This document shows, one piece after another, positions 10,445-21,428 of a stretch of 64,000 nt of DNA. The stretch spans positions 106,440 through 170,439 of the forward strand of contig CALNHX010002706.1 of NCBI GenBank assembly GCA_940337035.1, given 5' to 3'. The position numbers and the translations under genes were made by a program. The DNA is from Agriotes lineatus (taxonomy: Eukaryota; Arthropoda; Insecta; Coleoptera; Elateridae). Positions within the stretch are counted from its first letter, which is position 1. Every line of letters starts with the position of its first letter. The notes beneath the pieces were generated by a model that saw only the letters and a list, made by a program, of their open reading frames with translations, did not search any database and was not told where the DNA came from.

Positions 10445-12940
10445 CCGTTAAACGGGGTTACTTTGAACGGTCTTTTGTTTGGAATCTATATATCTCAAGT
10501 CAGGCAGCCAATAAAAATTTAAAAGAAATGTATTATACGGGCGTCAGTTAGAGCTTTCTACTGACAAAAAATTAGATTTTAATATGATCAATAACAATTT
10601 AAAAAAAATTAATTTATGGGTGTTCAAAGTTACCCCACGGTCGGGGTTACTTTGAACGCCTATAATGAAACCATGCGATTTCAATGTAACCCCTCATAAA
10701 GTGTTTCTTTGAACACCTCAAAACTAAAAACTTGTTTCCCGGGAAAAAAATTATGCAACAGAAATACACAATTTACATAAAATAATGTATTTTATTATTC
10801 ACAAACAGTATAAGGCACTCATTATAGCAAAATATACATAAAAAACAGCGGTATTCCAACAAAATATGTAATATAAACAAAACTAAACTAATATTGGGCA
10901 ATAATTGCATGGTTTTATAAAAAAAGGAGGTACACAGAAAACAATGAATGGAACTAAACTATCGCAAACTTTTCCTACATAGTGATGAACTAGCGTTTTC
11001 ACTTTAAACTAAACCAAATAAAATTTATCTGGTTTTATATCTCCAACATATTCTGAGGGTGCTTCTTCTACATCAGACTACGGTTCCTGTTCTAGTTCTT
11101 CAACTTCAAACTCTTCATTTTCAGTTTCTTCTTGAACTACGTCTCCTTTGAATGTGTTTGAATCATTCTGATTTCCTGTGAGGTCGTCTACAGATATGCT
11201 TTTTCCTGGTTGGACATTAATCTTCTTTTTCTTCTGTCTCTGTGTTGGCTCATTAATACCCCGAAATTCTTTCAACACTTCAATTACGGCCGTAGACACA
11301 TGTTCCGGTACTGGTGCTTGATTTTGCTCAGGCTGATAGTCCGGTAAACGTTTTAGGGAGTGCTGTGGGTCTAATGGATAAATTCCACACACCTTAAAAC
11401 CAGCTTGCATATTTGCTGACACTTCATTCCCTTCTGGATACAATTTGGTGTATAACTTAAACAGTAACTTTGGAAATTCCTCTTTGGTTAGTGTTTGCGA
11501 TTTACGCCGCACCGTCATTTTCCATTTATCTAATATCCGACGCCAATATCGTTTTAATGGTCCGTAAAAAGCTACATCCAAGGGCTGAAGTAGATGTGTT
11601 GAATTGGCTGGCAGACAGCAACATTTTATGTTGTATTTTTCGCACTCTGATAAAACTAACTCCGTAAAGTGGCTGGACAAATTATCTCCAATAAGAACTT
11701 TGGTTCCTGGCAGTTTCTTCGCAGCCGGTAGAAAAACTGTGTTGAACCGGTCCTCAAATGCGAACGCATCAAACCACCCACTCTTTGTTCTACCATAACG
11801 GGTTCTTGCTGGACCGCCTTCCATCCATGTTGTCGATAAATTCTCAGATTTATAAATTACGTAAGCGGGTAACATTTGTCCCATTGCATTTCCACAAAAC
11901 ATGATTGAGGTGGCACTTTTTGAAAAATCCCTGATTCTTTCGGGATATTTTACCCCACGTTTAAATAAACATTTTTTTATTCCGAGATTGTCCGACAGGT
12001 TGGTTTCGTCGAGTTGTAGATATTCGTTGGCTCAACGCCCTGAGTAGTTTCTTTCAAATTTACCAAGAATTCCTCCATCATTTTTGCTGAAACGGCTGAT
12101 CTATTTTTCTTTATATTTTGGCAATTTCGTAAAGTTATATGGTTCTTGTGTCTCTTTAAAAATTCCAACGCCCACTCCTTAGATGGGTAATAAAAGATCA
12201 ATTTTCTTGTGTCCCTTAAATCTAACGGGAAACTTCGGTCTCCCAGGGTCTGAGCGGTTTTAACAATATTAATTTCCTCCTCTTCTGTGAGGGCAAGGGG
12301 GTGGCCAATGTTGTTGGTATGTTTTCCTCGTAGTTTGTGACTTAGCGTCCCTAATGAAATTCCATATGTTTTAGATGCTTCACGCAAAGACTTTTTTTTT
12401 AATTTTATTTCATGAAGAGCTTTCTCTAAGACTTCTGGAGTGAAATTGACCTATTTTCTTGCACCAGGTTTTCTCTTATACGAGCGGACCATTTTCTACA
12501 AGAAAAAACAGTTAATATGTAACCTGGGGCTTCATTGAACGCGTTCAAAGTAACCCCGAAATCGATGTCTAAGCGCATTGTTCTGATAAAAAATTTATAA
12601 ACAAAAAGTGTGTTGAAATATTTTAAATTTCTTTAACATATCTTTGTTAGGATACCGTATTGTTCTCGCAAATATATTTTTTAAACATGTAGTGAAAATA
12701 CTTACGGCTACAGCAACAAAAGTTTGCAGACCTCTCGTAACGTCACCTTTGTAGATTAGAAGTTGCATGTCAGGTTTGCCAACTTCACAAAAATTATTTT
12801 TAAACCAGTGTTGCCATATAATTCTTAAATGTGTGACGAATTGAGTGGTGAAAACTAGATGTCGCTAAACTTAATGGTTATTTCACTATGGGCCAATATA
12901 ACAAAAATTATTTTTTGTTCAAAGTAGCCACGCGGTCCTA
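10445..12940 (-). mobile_element. pogo-like DNA transposon
   Basis: The ends carry GGGGTTACTTTGAAC (near 10455) and GTTCAAAGTAGCCACGCGG (near 12918). The same GGGGTTACTTTGAACG motif is repeated subterminally near 10640 and, inverted, near 12541. TA is present at both presumed ends. The transposon encodes one HTH-DDE transposase on the minus strand. It sits inside the RT domain of a LINE, whose coding sequence resumes at about 12948. Confidence 0.7.
11078..12492 (-). pseudogene. pogo-family DDE transposase, nearly full length but broken
   Basis: An ATG at 12492 begins MVRSYKRKPGARK and hits an in-frame TAG at 12451-12453. It then continues with a psq HTH (LREASKTYGISLGTLSHKL). A CENP-B-like segment (SFPLDLRDTRKLIFYY) and RHKNHITLR follow. 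A one-base frameshift near 12013 lies at the first catalytic block, readable as DETNLSDN in the shifted frame. The 11902-11078 part holds the second Asp block (VLIGDNLSSHF) and the third (NSTHLLQPLDVAFYGPLKRYW), then an acidic/lysine-rich tail. This would be about 470 residues, in the family range. One stop and one frameshift make it inactive, though it is quite well preserved. Confidence 0.82.
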
Positions 12941-13028
12941 CGATACCTAAATTTAACAGATATTTTCTCAGCCACTGATGATAACAACAAATTATCCATT
13001 ACAATAATGTTCAATAAGGTTAAAGCTT

Positions 13029-13076
13029 GCCGAAATTTTTTGTCAAAGTGTAAACACTTTGACAAAAATGTTTGGC
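13029..13076. repeat. 48-bp perfect-loop hairpin
   Basis: Two 23-bp arms (GCCGAAATTTTTTGTCAAAGTGT and its near-complement, three mismatches) are separated by only two bases. The hairpin lies at the 3' limit of the recognisable LINE coding sequence. It may be a small foldback or an inverted duplication made at a breakpoint. Confidence 0.6.
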
Positions 13077-13316
13077 AATTCATCGGCTACAAGCGGTATT
13101 TGAAGGACTATTCAACAAACAAAATTGACATTTCTTAGTAATTAATAAATTATATAACGTCCTCCTTGGCTAGGTTTAGTTAGTTTAGCAGCGCAATCGA
13201 GGAGCTCATGAATTATATTTAATTTAAATCAAGTTGTAAGGTATATCGTTGGTATAGCGTCGCTATGTAATAGTACAGGGGTTCCCAACCGGTGATACGG
13301 GTACCACTGGTGGTAC

Positions 13317-13493
13317 CAGAGCCGGATTAAGGGGGGGCTAACGGAGCTGCAGCCCCGGGCCACCAAATTTCGGGGGCCTCGAAAAGATTTGAAGGTTATA
13401 ATCTAGTGCGTTTTCTAATCATTTAAATCCCTTTGGGAATGGGGCCTCTAAAAAATTTAGCCCTGGGCCTCACATATCCTTAATCCGGCTCTG
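13317..13493. mobile_element. 177-bp hAT-type MITE with perfect 8-bp target duplication
   Basis: Terminal inverted repeats CAGAGCCGGATTAAG / CTTAATCCGGCTCTG bound the element. Perfect 8-bp direct repeats GGTGGTAC lie at 13309-13316 and 13494-13501. It is inserted in the subterminal region of the larger hAT shell and so is younger than it. It is non-coding. Confidence 0.9.
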
Positions 13494-13719
13494 GGTGGTA
13501 CGCGGGAAGATTTCGGGTGGTACGCGTCACGTGGCTTCGTACCATCCAATCGTATAACTATAAGATGTTTTTGTATAGATATGAGTATTAAATAAAACTG
13601 TAATGTGCATAATTGTTTTATTTTTCTTTAAATTGCCTTAATGTTATTGAAAAGTAATGGAAAAGTGAATGAATAATTAAATATAAAGTTTTATTACTTA
13701 TTTAATAAAAAATAAAATA

Positions 13720-15850
13720 AATTATTTATTTATTTATTTATTTACAATTTTGGCCGAGTCAACAGATGGTCTACGCAAAAGTAGCCATCCAATTATAGAC
13801 CGGCACGGATAATACATATAAAAATTTAACTATAAATCACCAAAATTTAAAAAAAAAACAGAGGAGAGATTAAATACAAAATTAAAAATTGTGACCTAAA
13901 TATAAACTAAAAAGATAGCAACTCATGGTGTACACTTTTTTTAACTAAAAAATTTGAAAATAAATAAATTATTACTTAAAACTTAAAGGACAAAAATAGT
14001 GAAATTGGCAAACACTTGCTGGCTACAAACTCATTGAAAAATGGTCAAATAATTAAGATTAAACAAGTAAGAATACCAGAAAACAAAGATACAAATTACA
14101 AAAAGCAAAAATTACAAAATTGCAAAAAAAATTAAAGATCGATGAAGATGCAAAGATTAAAGCAATGTTATATGTTGGTATTATTACTGTAAGTATTTAG
14201 AAAATAAGAGGCGATTGATCTTGCAATTGTTGCAATAGATTCCGCAAACATGTCGATACCCTCCTGTCCCACAAAGTTATAAGTTCTGACGAGCCTAACT
14301 GAGGGAAAGTTTATCGAAAAATTTGTGGTACACTGATCGTGCCAGAAGAATAAAGAATTCGGCACAGAATATAATGGAATTTTAATAAAAAATCGTGCTA
14401 TAATTGAGGTATCATTGTAAAAGCCGTTAATGAATTTGAACAGTTCTTTAATATCTAGTAGTGTCCTTCTATGTTCCAGTGATAGCATATTAAAATATAA
14501 CAATTTTCCTGTGTAACTAAGTTTCAAGTTTAATTTAAAAGACTACTTTTAGAAAACGTTTTTGAACCATTTCAATTCTATTTATGTGAGTATGATAAAA
14601 AGGATTCCATATGAAGCTACAATATTCCAGATGTGAGCGGACATGCACGTAGTACAATATTTTTAGTGTATCAGGATTGCGGAAATTCTTTGTTACTCGA
14701 AATATAAATCCCAACATCTTGTTAGCTTTACAAACAATTTGTTCAATATGCTTATTAAAAGTAAAGTCTTTGGTAAAAATAACGCCCAAATCACGTATAA
14801 AAGCAACATCGCTGAGAACTGTATTGCCTATTCTGTAATCAAAATTAATTGTTCTTTTGATTCGACTAAATGATATTTTATGCCTTTTTTGTACGTTTAA
14901 AAACATTTTATTTTTGTTACACCAATCACTGAGATAATTCAGATCTTGCTGTAAAACATTACAATCTTGCGAGGATTTAATTTCTCTGAACAATTTTAAA
15001 TCATCAGCATATAACAGAAAAGACGATTTGAAGTTAAAAGACAGGTCGTTGATAAAAGCTATGAATAAAGTTGGTCCAAGGTGCGAGCCCTGTGGCACGC
15101 CAGAACTGATTTCAATGGTATCCGACTTAAAACCTTTTGTAACAACACATTGTTTTCTACCAACCAGATACGACCGAAACCAGTGAAGCAACGTACCTGA
15201 CACTCCAAAGCCTGAGAGTTTTTGTATAAGTATAGAATGATTAACTTTATCAAAGGCTTTGAAGAAATCAGTATACACAGCATCAACCTGGGATCTTTTG
15301 TTCATGGCTCCGCATATAAATTCTGAATAATTAAACAAGTTAGTAGAAACTGATTTACGTGGCAAAAATCCATGCTGGTTTGGCGAGATAAAGTTTTGGA
15401 TGTGATTAAGTAATATTTTATTTATGAGTGATTCTAAGATTTTTCCGAAAATTGACAATTTGGATATTGGACGATAATTACAGACGTTAGCTTTATCACC
15501 CGATTTAAAAATTGGGGTAACGTAAGCCAATTTCCAGTAATCTGGAAAAACTCCTTCGCGGAGTGATTTATTAAAGAGCAAACTTAATGGATACGAAAGA
15601 GAATGAGTACACATTTTGACAAAAAATGGTTCTATACCGTCAGGCCCTCTCGACTTATTTATTTTGATATTTGCTAACAGATTTTCTATGTCAGAAACTT
15701 CGCACGTAATTGTACTTAAGTTGTTATGTGTTGGGTAATCGTGGGCATTGTAACTGACTTGTACGCTGTTTTCGTAAACTGATTTAAAATAATCTAAAAA
15801 GACGTTAGCGCACTTAGTGGGACATGTTTCTGATAGAAGATGTGTTTCTA
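13720..15850 (-). pseudogene. Jockey-like LINE, 5'-truncated, RT domain largely open
   Basis: On the minus strand a 359-codon ORF (15614-14535) contains RT motifs in order: NYRPISKLSIFGKILE, the motif A block around FFKAFDKVNHS, SSGVPQGSHLGPTLF, and YADDLKLF. The thumb-like HLEYCSFIWNP follows. Coding-like sequence extends upstream to about 15830. After a frameshift it extends downstream into the typical C-terminal block at 14527-14168 (LSLEHRRTLLDIKELFKFING). The 3' end is an (AAAT)n tail, seen as TTTATTTATTTA at 13720-13745. The endonuclease and ORF1 are missing, as expected for 5' truncation. TAAATAAAATTA near 15848 resembles sequence left of the tail and may be the target duplication. Confidence 0.85.
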
Positions 15851-15983
15851 AATAAAATTAGGATCAGGGGGGCTTTCTTCCAATCTACACCCCCCCCCCC
15901 CAGACCTCCTGGTGATGGTGGTACGCCAAAATCTTCAAAAACCTTCAGGTGGTACGCAGTTGCTAGAACGTTGGGAACCGCTG

Positions 15984-16744
15984 TAATAGTAGATTATATC
16001 ATGTGAGAGAAATGCATCATTATTTGAGACTGAGAATATGAATCGCGAGTGCCCCAACACGAGCGATACAATTTCTCGCGAGCCCCGATAAATAATTTTT
16101 TCGTTGACCGCTTGTTAATTTCAATATTAATGAATTATTATTCCTAAAAAAGGATGGATTAATAGACGTCATTAATACACTGTTTTTGGTTAATACTCTT
16201 TTTCATTAATTAACTGTTTTTGTGATTTTGACGTTTTGATGATATTTTGCATGGAGGTTACTTGTATTAATCAAATTTTTTGCCACAAAAAAGATTTTGC
16301 GGTCAACGAAAAAATTTTGTAATCAACTCGTTTGTTAATGGGCGATTAATAATCTCAACTATTAAAGGGACTCACTCGCTATTGCTCGTTCGTTCATTAA
16401 CACACTTGTTGGTTAAATAACTATTATCTTACAGTAGCGCCTATTACCATACATTATACAACTGCACCAGCCTCTACACCGCAAGGTAAATGAGGTTACA
16501 GATTATACATACATACAACTGTTTTCAGTGACTAAAATGAAGTTTTATTCACTCGCGAGTTTTCATTATTTATACTACTACATTGCTGGTAGCACTGTCA
16601 AGCTATGTCAAATTCGTAATTTTCAGGTTAAGTTTTGCGTCAGTGTGTGTCAAATAACAAACAAAACCTAACCTACGAACCTCGATTTTGACATAGACTG
16701 ACAATAATGAGCATTTCTCTCACTTATAATATAATCTACTATTA
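15984..16744. mobile_element. MITE with AATAGTAGATTAT ends, composite
   Basis: The ends are inverted copies of TAATAGTAGATTATAT...GTGAGAGAAATGC (15984 and 16712-16744). The same end sequence bounds the 134-bp hairpin at 52496-52629, so this is a family. The interior carries a second repeat (16097-16425) related to the MITE at 1368-1915: TTTTTCGTTGACCG inverted at 16302, then the GATTAATAATCTC ... TTAACACACTTGTTGG module. It also carries a hairpin at about 16590-16705. Confidence 0.65.
16590..16705. repeat. Hairpin family with ATGTCAAATTCG / GCGTCAG arms, copy A
   Basis: CTATGTCAAATTCG ... AGGTTAAGTTTTGCGTCAG folds onto AACCTAACCTACGAACCTCG ... TTGACATAG. Related hairpins occur at 21955-22095 and 53901-53995, giving a small dispersed family. 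Confidence 0.6.
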
Positions 16745-17621
16745 TAAACAAATAAGAAAATGTTAGTACACACATGTGTGTGCAAAAGTTATTAACAATG
16801 TGAGTTCATCAAAGAGATTTGGAGATCAGTGTGCTTCCCAAATAGACGAAGCTATTGCCGGAATTACACCTGTGAATTCGGTAAAGTCACATCAATCTCT
16901 GTGGAACCAATTTACACATTTTTGCGATGAAAGAAAATATGTATTAAATGAGTTAACTACGGCAGAAGAATTAAACCATATTTTAAAAGACTGAGCTTTT
17001 AACATGAAACGGAAGGATGGTTCTGATTATAAGGAAATGGTAGTAAAACAGTTATGGAACGTAGCGGCGAACTTGGTCAGTGAAATGTTGTATCAAAAAT
17101 ACCAGATTAGGGTTAATTGTTTCAATGACGAAGCTTTCAAAACAGCTAGAAAAGCCCGCGACGCAAAACGCAAGGAACTGCAGGCTCTTCCAAAAAAAAG
17201 AAAGCAAACTGCAGAGGCATTAACGGAATGCGAATATAAAAGTATCATCAATACCTGTAATGAAGATACTCCAACTGGCCTTCAGAAGTTTTTTTTTTAT
17301 TGCTAGTTATGAATTTGCTTGGCGTGGAGGCAAAGCTGTACGTTGTCACATCTTTTATTTCAAAGAAGAAACTGATAATAGCAGAGTGGTTACAAACAGA
17401 ATAGAATATAACCCAGTACTCTCCACGACAACTCAAGGTGGCTGCAGTAAATTAGCGGAGAATAAATGGTTAATTGCAAATAGTAAGAATCCGGATATGT
17501 GCCCCGTAAGGTGTATATTTCTAATGACTAGTTAAAAATGGGTGTTAATCCGTCCCAAGATTTGGATTAGGAAATCCTGAAAGGCAGCCATAACTGCTTG
17601 CGGTTAAAGTGCTTCTATATA

Positions 17622-18698
17622 CAGGGTGAGTTTTTTTTCATTATCACTATAGGGATCTCAGAAACCGTGAAAGATAGAAGGTTGGTTAAATGGACAAAGA
17701 ATTGCAGTTTTATGAGCTTATTCGAGATGTGCTTTTGTTTCTTTGAAAAAATCCAAGGCCTACTAGATACAAGCAAAATATTAAAATTACTTAATTTTTT
17801 AGTCGGTCTAGCGCCGTAATTATTGAAAATAGAAAAAAAATAATAATAATAAAATTTTAGCTATTTTTACGGTGTTTATCTTACACTTATTAGTTTTCTT
17901 CTAGCTTTCAGTTTTTGAGTTATAACATTAAGTTAAATTTTTTTAAATAGCAATCATAGTTGGCTTAGACATTTCTAAAAAGAGCATATCTTGTTTGCTA
18001 AATGGAGAAAGAATTGTAGTTTTATGAGCTTATTCAAAGTGTGCTTTTGTTTCTTTTAAAAAATTCAAGGCCTACTAGATATAAGCAAAATATTAAAATT
18101 ACTTAATCTTTTAAAGTCGGTCTAGCGCCGTTATTATTGAAAATTTAAAAAAATAGTAAGAATCAAAGTTTTAGCTATTTTTAGGGTGTTTATCTTACAC
18201 TTATTAATTTCCTTCTAGCTTTCATAGCTTTTGTTTTCATCATTTTCTTATTACGAAAATTATTATAAAAGAATTATTTGTCAAAATAGGTATAACAAAC
18301 CTTATGTCATTTTAAGCGGAAAAGTGAGCTCTTGTTAGAAATGTCTAAGCCAACTATGATTGCTATTTAAAAAAAATGTAACTTAATGTTATAACTCAAA
18401 AACTATGAAAGCTAGAAGAAAACTAATAAGTGTAAGATAAACACCGTAAAAATAGCTAAAACTTTGATTCTTATTATTTTTTTTTCTATTTTCAATAATA
18501 ACGGCGCTAGACCGACTTTAAGAAATTAAGTCATTTTAATATTTTGCTTGTATCTAGTAGGCCTTCGATTTTTTCAAAGAAACAAAAGCACATCTCGAAT
18601 AAGCTCATAAAACTGCAATTCTTTGTCCATTTAACCAACCTTCTATCTTTCACGGTTTCCGAGATCCCTATAGTGATAATGAAAAAAAGCTCACCCTG
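17622..18698. mobile_element. Foldback element A (1.08 kb) with CAGGGTGAG ends
   Basis: The element starts CAGGGTGAG and ends CTCACCCTG, with TA on each side. Long inverted arms (about 17622-18000 versus 18340-18698, with further weaker pairing inward) contain GGGATCTCAGAAACCGTGAAAG and its complement. The mirrored ORFs at 17598-17819 and 18531-18761 are shadows of the arms. It is non-coding. Confidence 0.8.
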
Positions 18699-18702
18699 TA
18701 TA

Positions 18703-20220
18703 GAGTGTGTCCAAGATAAGGAGGGCCAGTATGGGGATCTCGGTAATGGTAAGAGATACAAATTTGGTTAAATGGGAAGAAAGTTGCGCAATTAAAGGAC
18801 TAAAAAAATGACGTCTAGAAATCCTTGATATGATTTTTCGTTTTTGAATTATCTCAAAAAAAACCGAATTTTTGGATTTTCTTTTTAATTTTTTTCTGGC
18901 GTTAATATTAAAGTTAGAGCGAAACTGATTAAACTTCTTTATAGCAACTTTTAGTGGACTTAATGATTACGTTATCAATTTTTTTATCCGACGTTTCGTC
19001 TTCGAGAAACCATCATCAACTTCATTTTTTTAAATACGGTTCTGGTTTTTTTATGCTAAATTTGTGAAGTCCTTTTTATTCTGAATTCAACAATGTACCA
19101 CATGTTATGGTTTAATTACGTTTCAAGCTTTTTTCTGATCATCATCAGAAAATTTTTTAGATACGGACCTGCATTTCTCATAATTTTGTAAAAATAAGTT
19201 CATACAGTAAGTTAGGCCTTTTTACATGCCGTTAAAATATTAAAATGCACATCATAATGTCATAATTCTGATACATTAATTTAATAACCGACCAATAACT
19301 ATTAACAATAAACAAAAAAGAAATAAACAAAAGACAGACAGAAAGAATAACAAAACGAACATCGAAACCATTTAATAGGTATTAAATTTACACAAGGTAT
19401 TCAAAAAGGTTGCCATCATTCTTTATGCATAAATAACATCTAACTGTAGAATCTAAAACATTATTCAGCAATACTGGCGTTATACTTTGAAAGGCATCAA
19501 GAACCAATCTTCTAAGTTCTTCTTCTATTTCAAAACGTTAAATACCTATTACATTGTTTCAAGGCTCGTTTTCTCATTCTTTCTGCCTATCTTTTGTTCA
19601 TTTATTTGTTGTTTATTGTTAATAGTTATTGGTTGCTTATTAAATTAATGTATCAGAATTATGACATTATGATGTGCATTTTAATATTTTAACGGCATGT
19701 AAAAAGGCCTAACTTACTGTATGAACTTATTTTTACAAAATTATGAGAAATGCAGGTCCGTATCTAAAAAATTTTCTGATGATGATCAGAAAAAAGCTCG
19801 AAACGTAATTAAACTATAACATGTGGTACATTGTTGAATTCAGAATAAAAAGGACTTCACAAATTTAGCATAAAAAAACCAGGACCGTATTTAAAAAAAT
19901 GAAGTTGATGATGGTTTCTCGAAGACGAAACGTCGGATAAAAAAATTGATAACGTAATAATTAAGTCCACTAAAAGTTGCTATAAAGAAGTTTAATCAGT
20001 TACGCTCTAACTTTAATATTAACGCCAGAAAAAAATAAAAAAGAAAATCCAAAAATTCGGTTTTTTTGAGATAATTCAAAAACGAAAAATCATATCAAGG
20101 ATTTCTAGACGTCATTTTGTTAGTTCTTTAATTGCGCAACTTTCTTCCCATTTAACCAAATTTGTATCTCTTACAATTACCGAGATCCCCATACTGGCCC
20201 TCCTTATCTTGGACACACTG
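18703..20220. mobile_element. Foldback element B (1.5 kb) with GTGTGTCCAAG ends
   Basis: The arms are about 640 bp each (18703 to about 19345, and about 19580 to 20220) around a loop of roughly 230 bp. Landmarks paired across the two arms include GACGTTTCGTCTTCGAG and its complement, and TTAGGCCTTTTTACATGCC and its complement. TA follows the right end. The left end directly abuts the TA of foldback A, so A probably inserted at B's terminal TA, or the two landed side by side. A partial copy of the end occurs at 36541. No protein gene is present. Confidence 0.82.
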
Positions 20221-21176
20221 TATAATAATAGTTAAAAATATTTGTTTCATTATAAAATTCATTGTTTTAGATTGTACAGAAAGTTGATAGCCAAACGAAC
20301 ACCAAATATTAAAACTACTAGATTTTTTCTGTCTGTTAATCATTCCTGGACTGATGGAAGTACCGCAGCATGGTACAAGAATTGTCCTGCTGGCGAAAAT
20401 GAAATTACAAAATGGCTTAAACAGGCAGCACACAATTGTGGCTTAGATGTAAAAAAAAATGAAAATTTCGAACCATTCTACGAGATCAACTGCTGTTTCC
20501 CAATTAGCAAAGGCAGGTGTGAGTGACCAGCAGCTTATAAAAATCACAGGTCACAGTAGCGCTCATTCGATTAAGCCTTATTTGCAATTAGATGAGCAGC
20601 ACCACCGATTTTTGGTTGAAGAAATGAGAAAAGAAGTGATTCATAACCGTGATCCTAATAAATTCACCTAGAGTTCTTATATAGATAAGAGTTGAGACAA
20701 CGCAAATGTCAACGGTCATTTTTGTTCTGAAAATAAATGATAGCATACAAGGCCAGTTTTGTCTTTCTTAGTATGTGTCACCTATGATTTTATTTACTTG
20801 TCACTTTGACAATGTCAAAAAATGGTAAATTTAATGTGTTTATGAAAACACTGTTAGGTATCTACTATGGATCCTATATGTATAAGTAATCTTTGATAAA
20901 GAGTTGAGACAACGTAAACAAAGTAGTTACAGCACTGGATTTTAGTTTTCGTTTGCCAGCCACACACACTTTTTCCCACCGATTCTCGTCAAAGTGGATT
21001 TCACTTGTTCAGTTTATTCTGTTTATATTTTTGAGCTATTCTGCTCTTTGCTTCTCGTTTTTGGGAACTTGTGTCAATAGATAAAATTGCAACAGCCTGT
21101 CATTTCAAAATCTGTAGAAAAATAATTATTTAGGTAACTAGTTTTTAAGTAAATTCCATATACATACCTACATATC

Positions 21177-21299
21177 TTTGTGGTAGTCGGCGGCAGCAGC
21201 TTCTATATTTTTTGCTGACAAAAGTAGTGCTCCAGGAACCCAAACATTTTCAGATCCCGCATGGAGAACAATAACCTTTTTTTCCAGTTCAAGGTGTCC
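21177..21299 (-). pseudogene. IS630/Tc1-like DDE transposase fragment
   Basis: In another frame immediately downstream of the THAP fragment, the minus strand reads LEKKVIVLHAGSENVW, VPGALLLSAKNI and DYHKDM. This fits the region between the first and second catalytic Asp of IS630/Tc1-related transposases (VxHxGxxxGxVPxxLL ... DYHxxM). It is only about 40 residues. Its abutment to the THAP fragment may be chance or a chimeric gene. Confidence 0.5.
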
Positions 21300-21428
21300 A
21301 ATTTGGTCTATTTATGTTCTTTAACCACACGAATCTTGTTTTGGTATCTTTTGGAAAACTTTTCAATGTGAATCCTTGTTCCGATCGATGTTTGCATCCA
21401 AAAATACAGGAACCCGTCATTTTACGCA
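21300..21428 (-). pseudogene. THAP zinc-finger domain fragment
   Basis: Minus-strand reading gives MTGSCIFGCKHRSEQG, then SFPKD, then FVWLKNINRPNW. This fits the first half of a THAP (C2CH) DNA-binding domain: the paired Cys, the FP dipeptide, and a Trp in the expected spacing. The second Cys/His pair is missing. The open frame starting at 21474 includes unrelated upstream codons. THAP domains are found at the N terminus of P-type transposases and in host regulators. Confidence 0.65.

Larger units (their letters stand above)
8062..13030 (+). pseudogene. CR1/L2-like LINE ORF2, split by two insertions
   Basis: Pieces of one non-LTR retrotransposon lie in order on the plus strand. An apurinic-type endonuclease runs over about 8062-8650 (LNIKSYK, VITETWLSP, GYSIVRTDR, GGGVSVYVKN). 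A linker follows at 8875-9430. The start of the RT is at 10221-10430 (AKVIPLPKK, LRPISIL, SGFRPGYSS). RT continues at about 12948-13025 (NLTDIFSATDDNNK, then ITIMFNKVKAC). The gaps coincide with an inverted-repeat insertion (9445-10220) and a pogo-like transposon (about 10445-12940). Frameshifts and stops show it is dead. The YADD box and 3' end are not present after 13030. Confidence 0.72.
13276..15983. mobile_element. hAT-type element shell with perfect 8-bp target duplication
   Basis: The element begins CAGGGGTTCCCAAC and ends GTTGGGAACCGCTG. It is flanked by perfect 8-bp repeats TAATAGTA (13268-13275 and 15984-15991), matching hAT superfamily targets. Both subterminal regions repeat GGTGGTACGC. 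No hAT transposase remains. The interior is occupied by a small MITE (13317-13493) and a minus-strand LINE (about 13720-15850). The right flank of the duplication falls at the edge of another MITE family (15984-16744). Confidence 0.85.
16776..20671 (+). pseudogene. Crypton-like tyrosine recombinase, split by two foldbacks
   Basis: N-terminal pieces at 16776-17306 share one frame, broken by a TGA at 16992. After a slip in the poly-T run near 17290 the frame continues to about 17535. This part contains KRFGDQC, a core-binding-like helical stretch, and FAWRGGKAVRC, a plausible box I Arg. The C-terminal part resumes at about 20265-20671. There, NHSTRSTAVSQLAKAG gives HxxR, ITGHSS gives the GH pair, and SIKPYLQL gives the catalytic Tyr. 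HxxR...GH...Y is diagnostic of tyrosine recombinases, and the N-terminal style is that of Crypton/KIAA1958-type proteins. About 2.6 kb of foldback DNA separates the halves. The stop, slip and insertion make it a pseudogene. Crypton is my best assignment; a domesticated ZMYM/KIAA1958 relative is the alternative. Confidence 0.72.
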
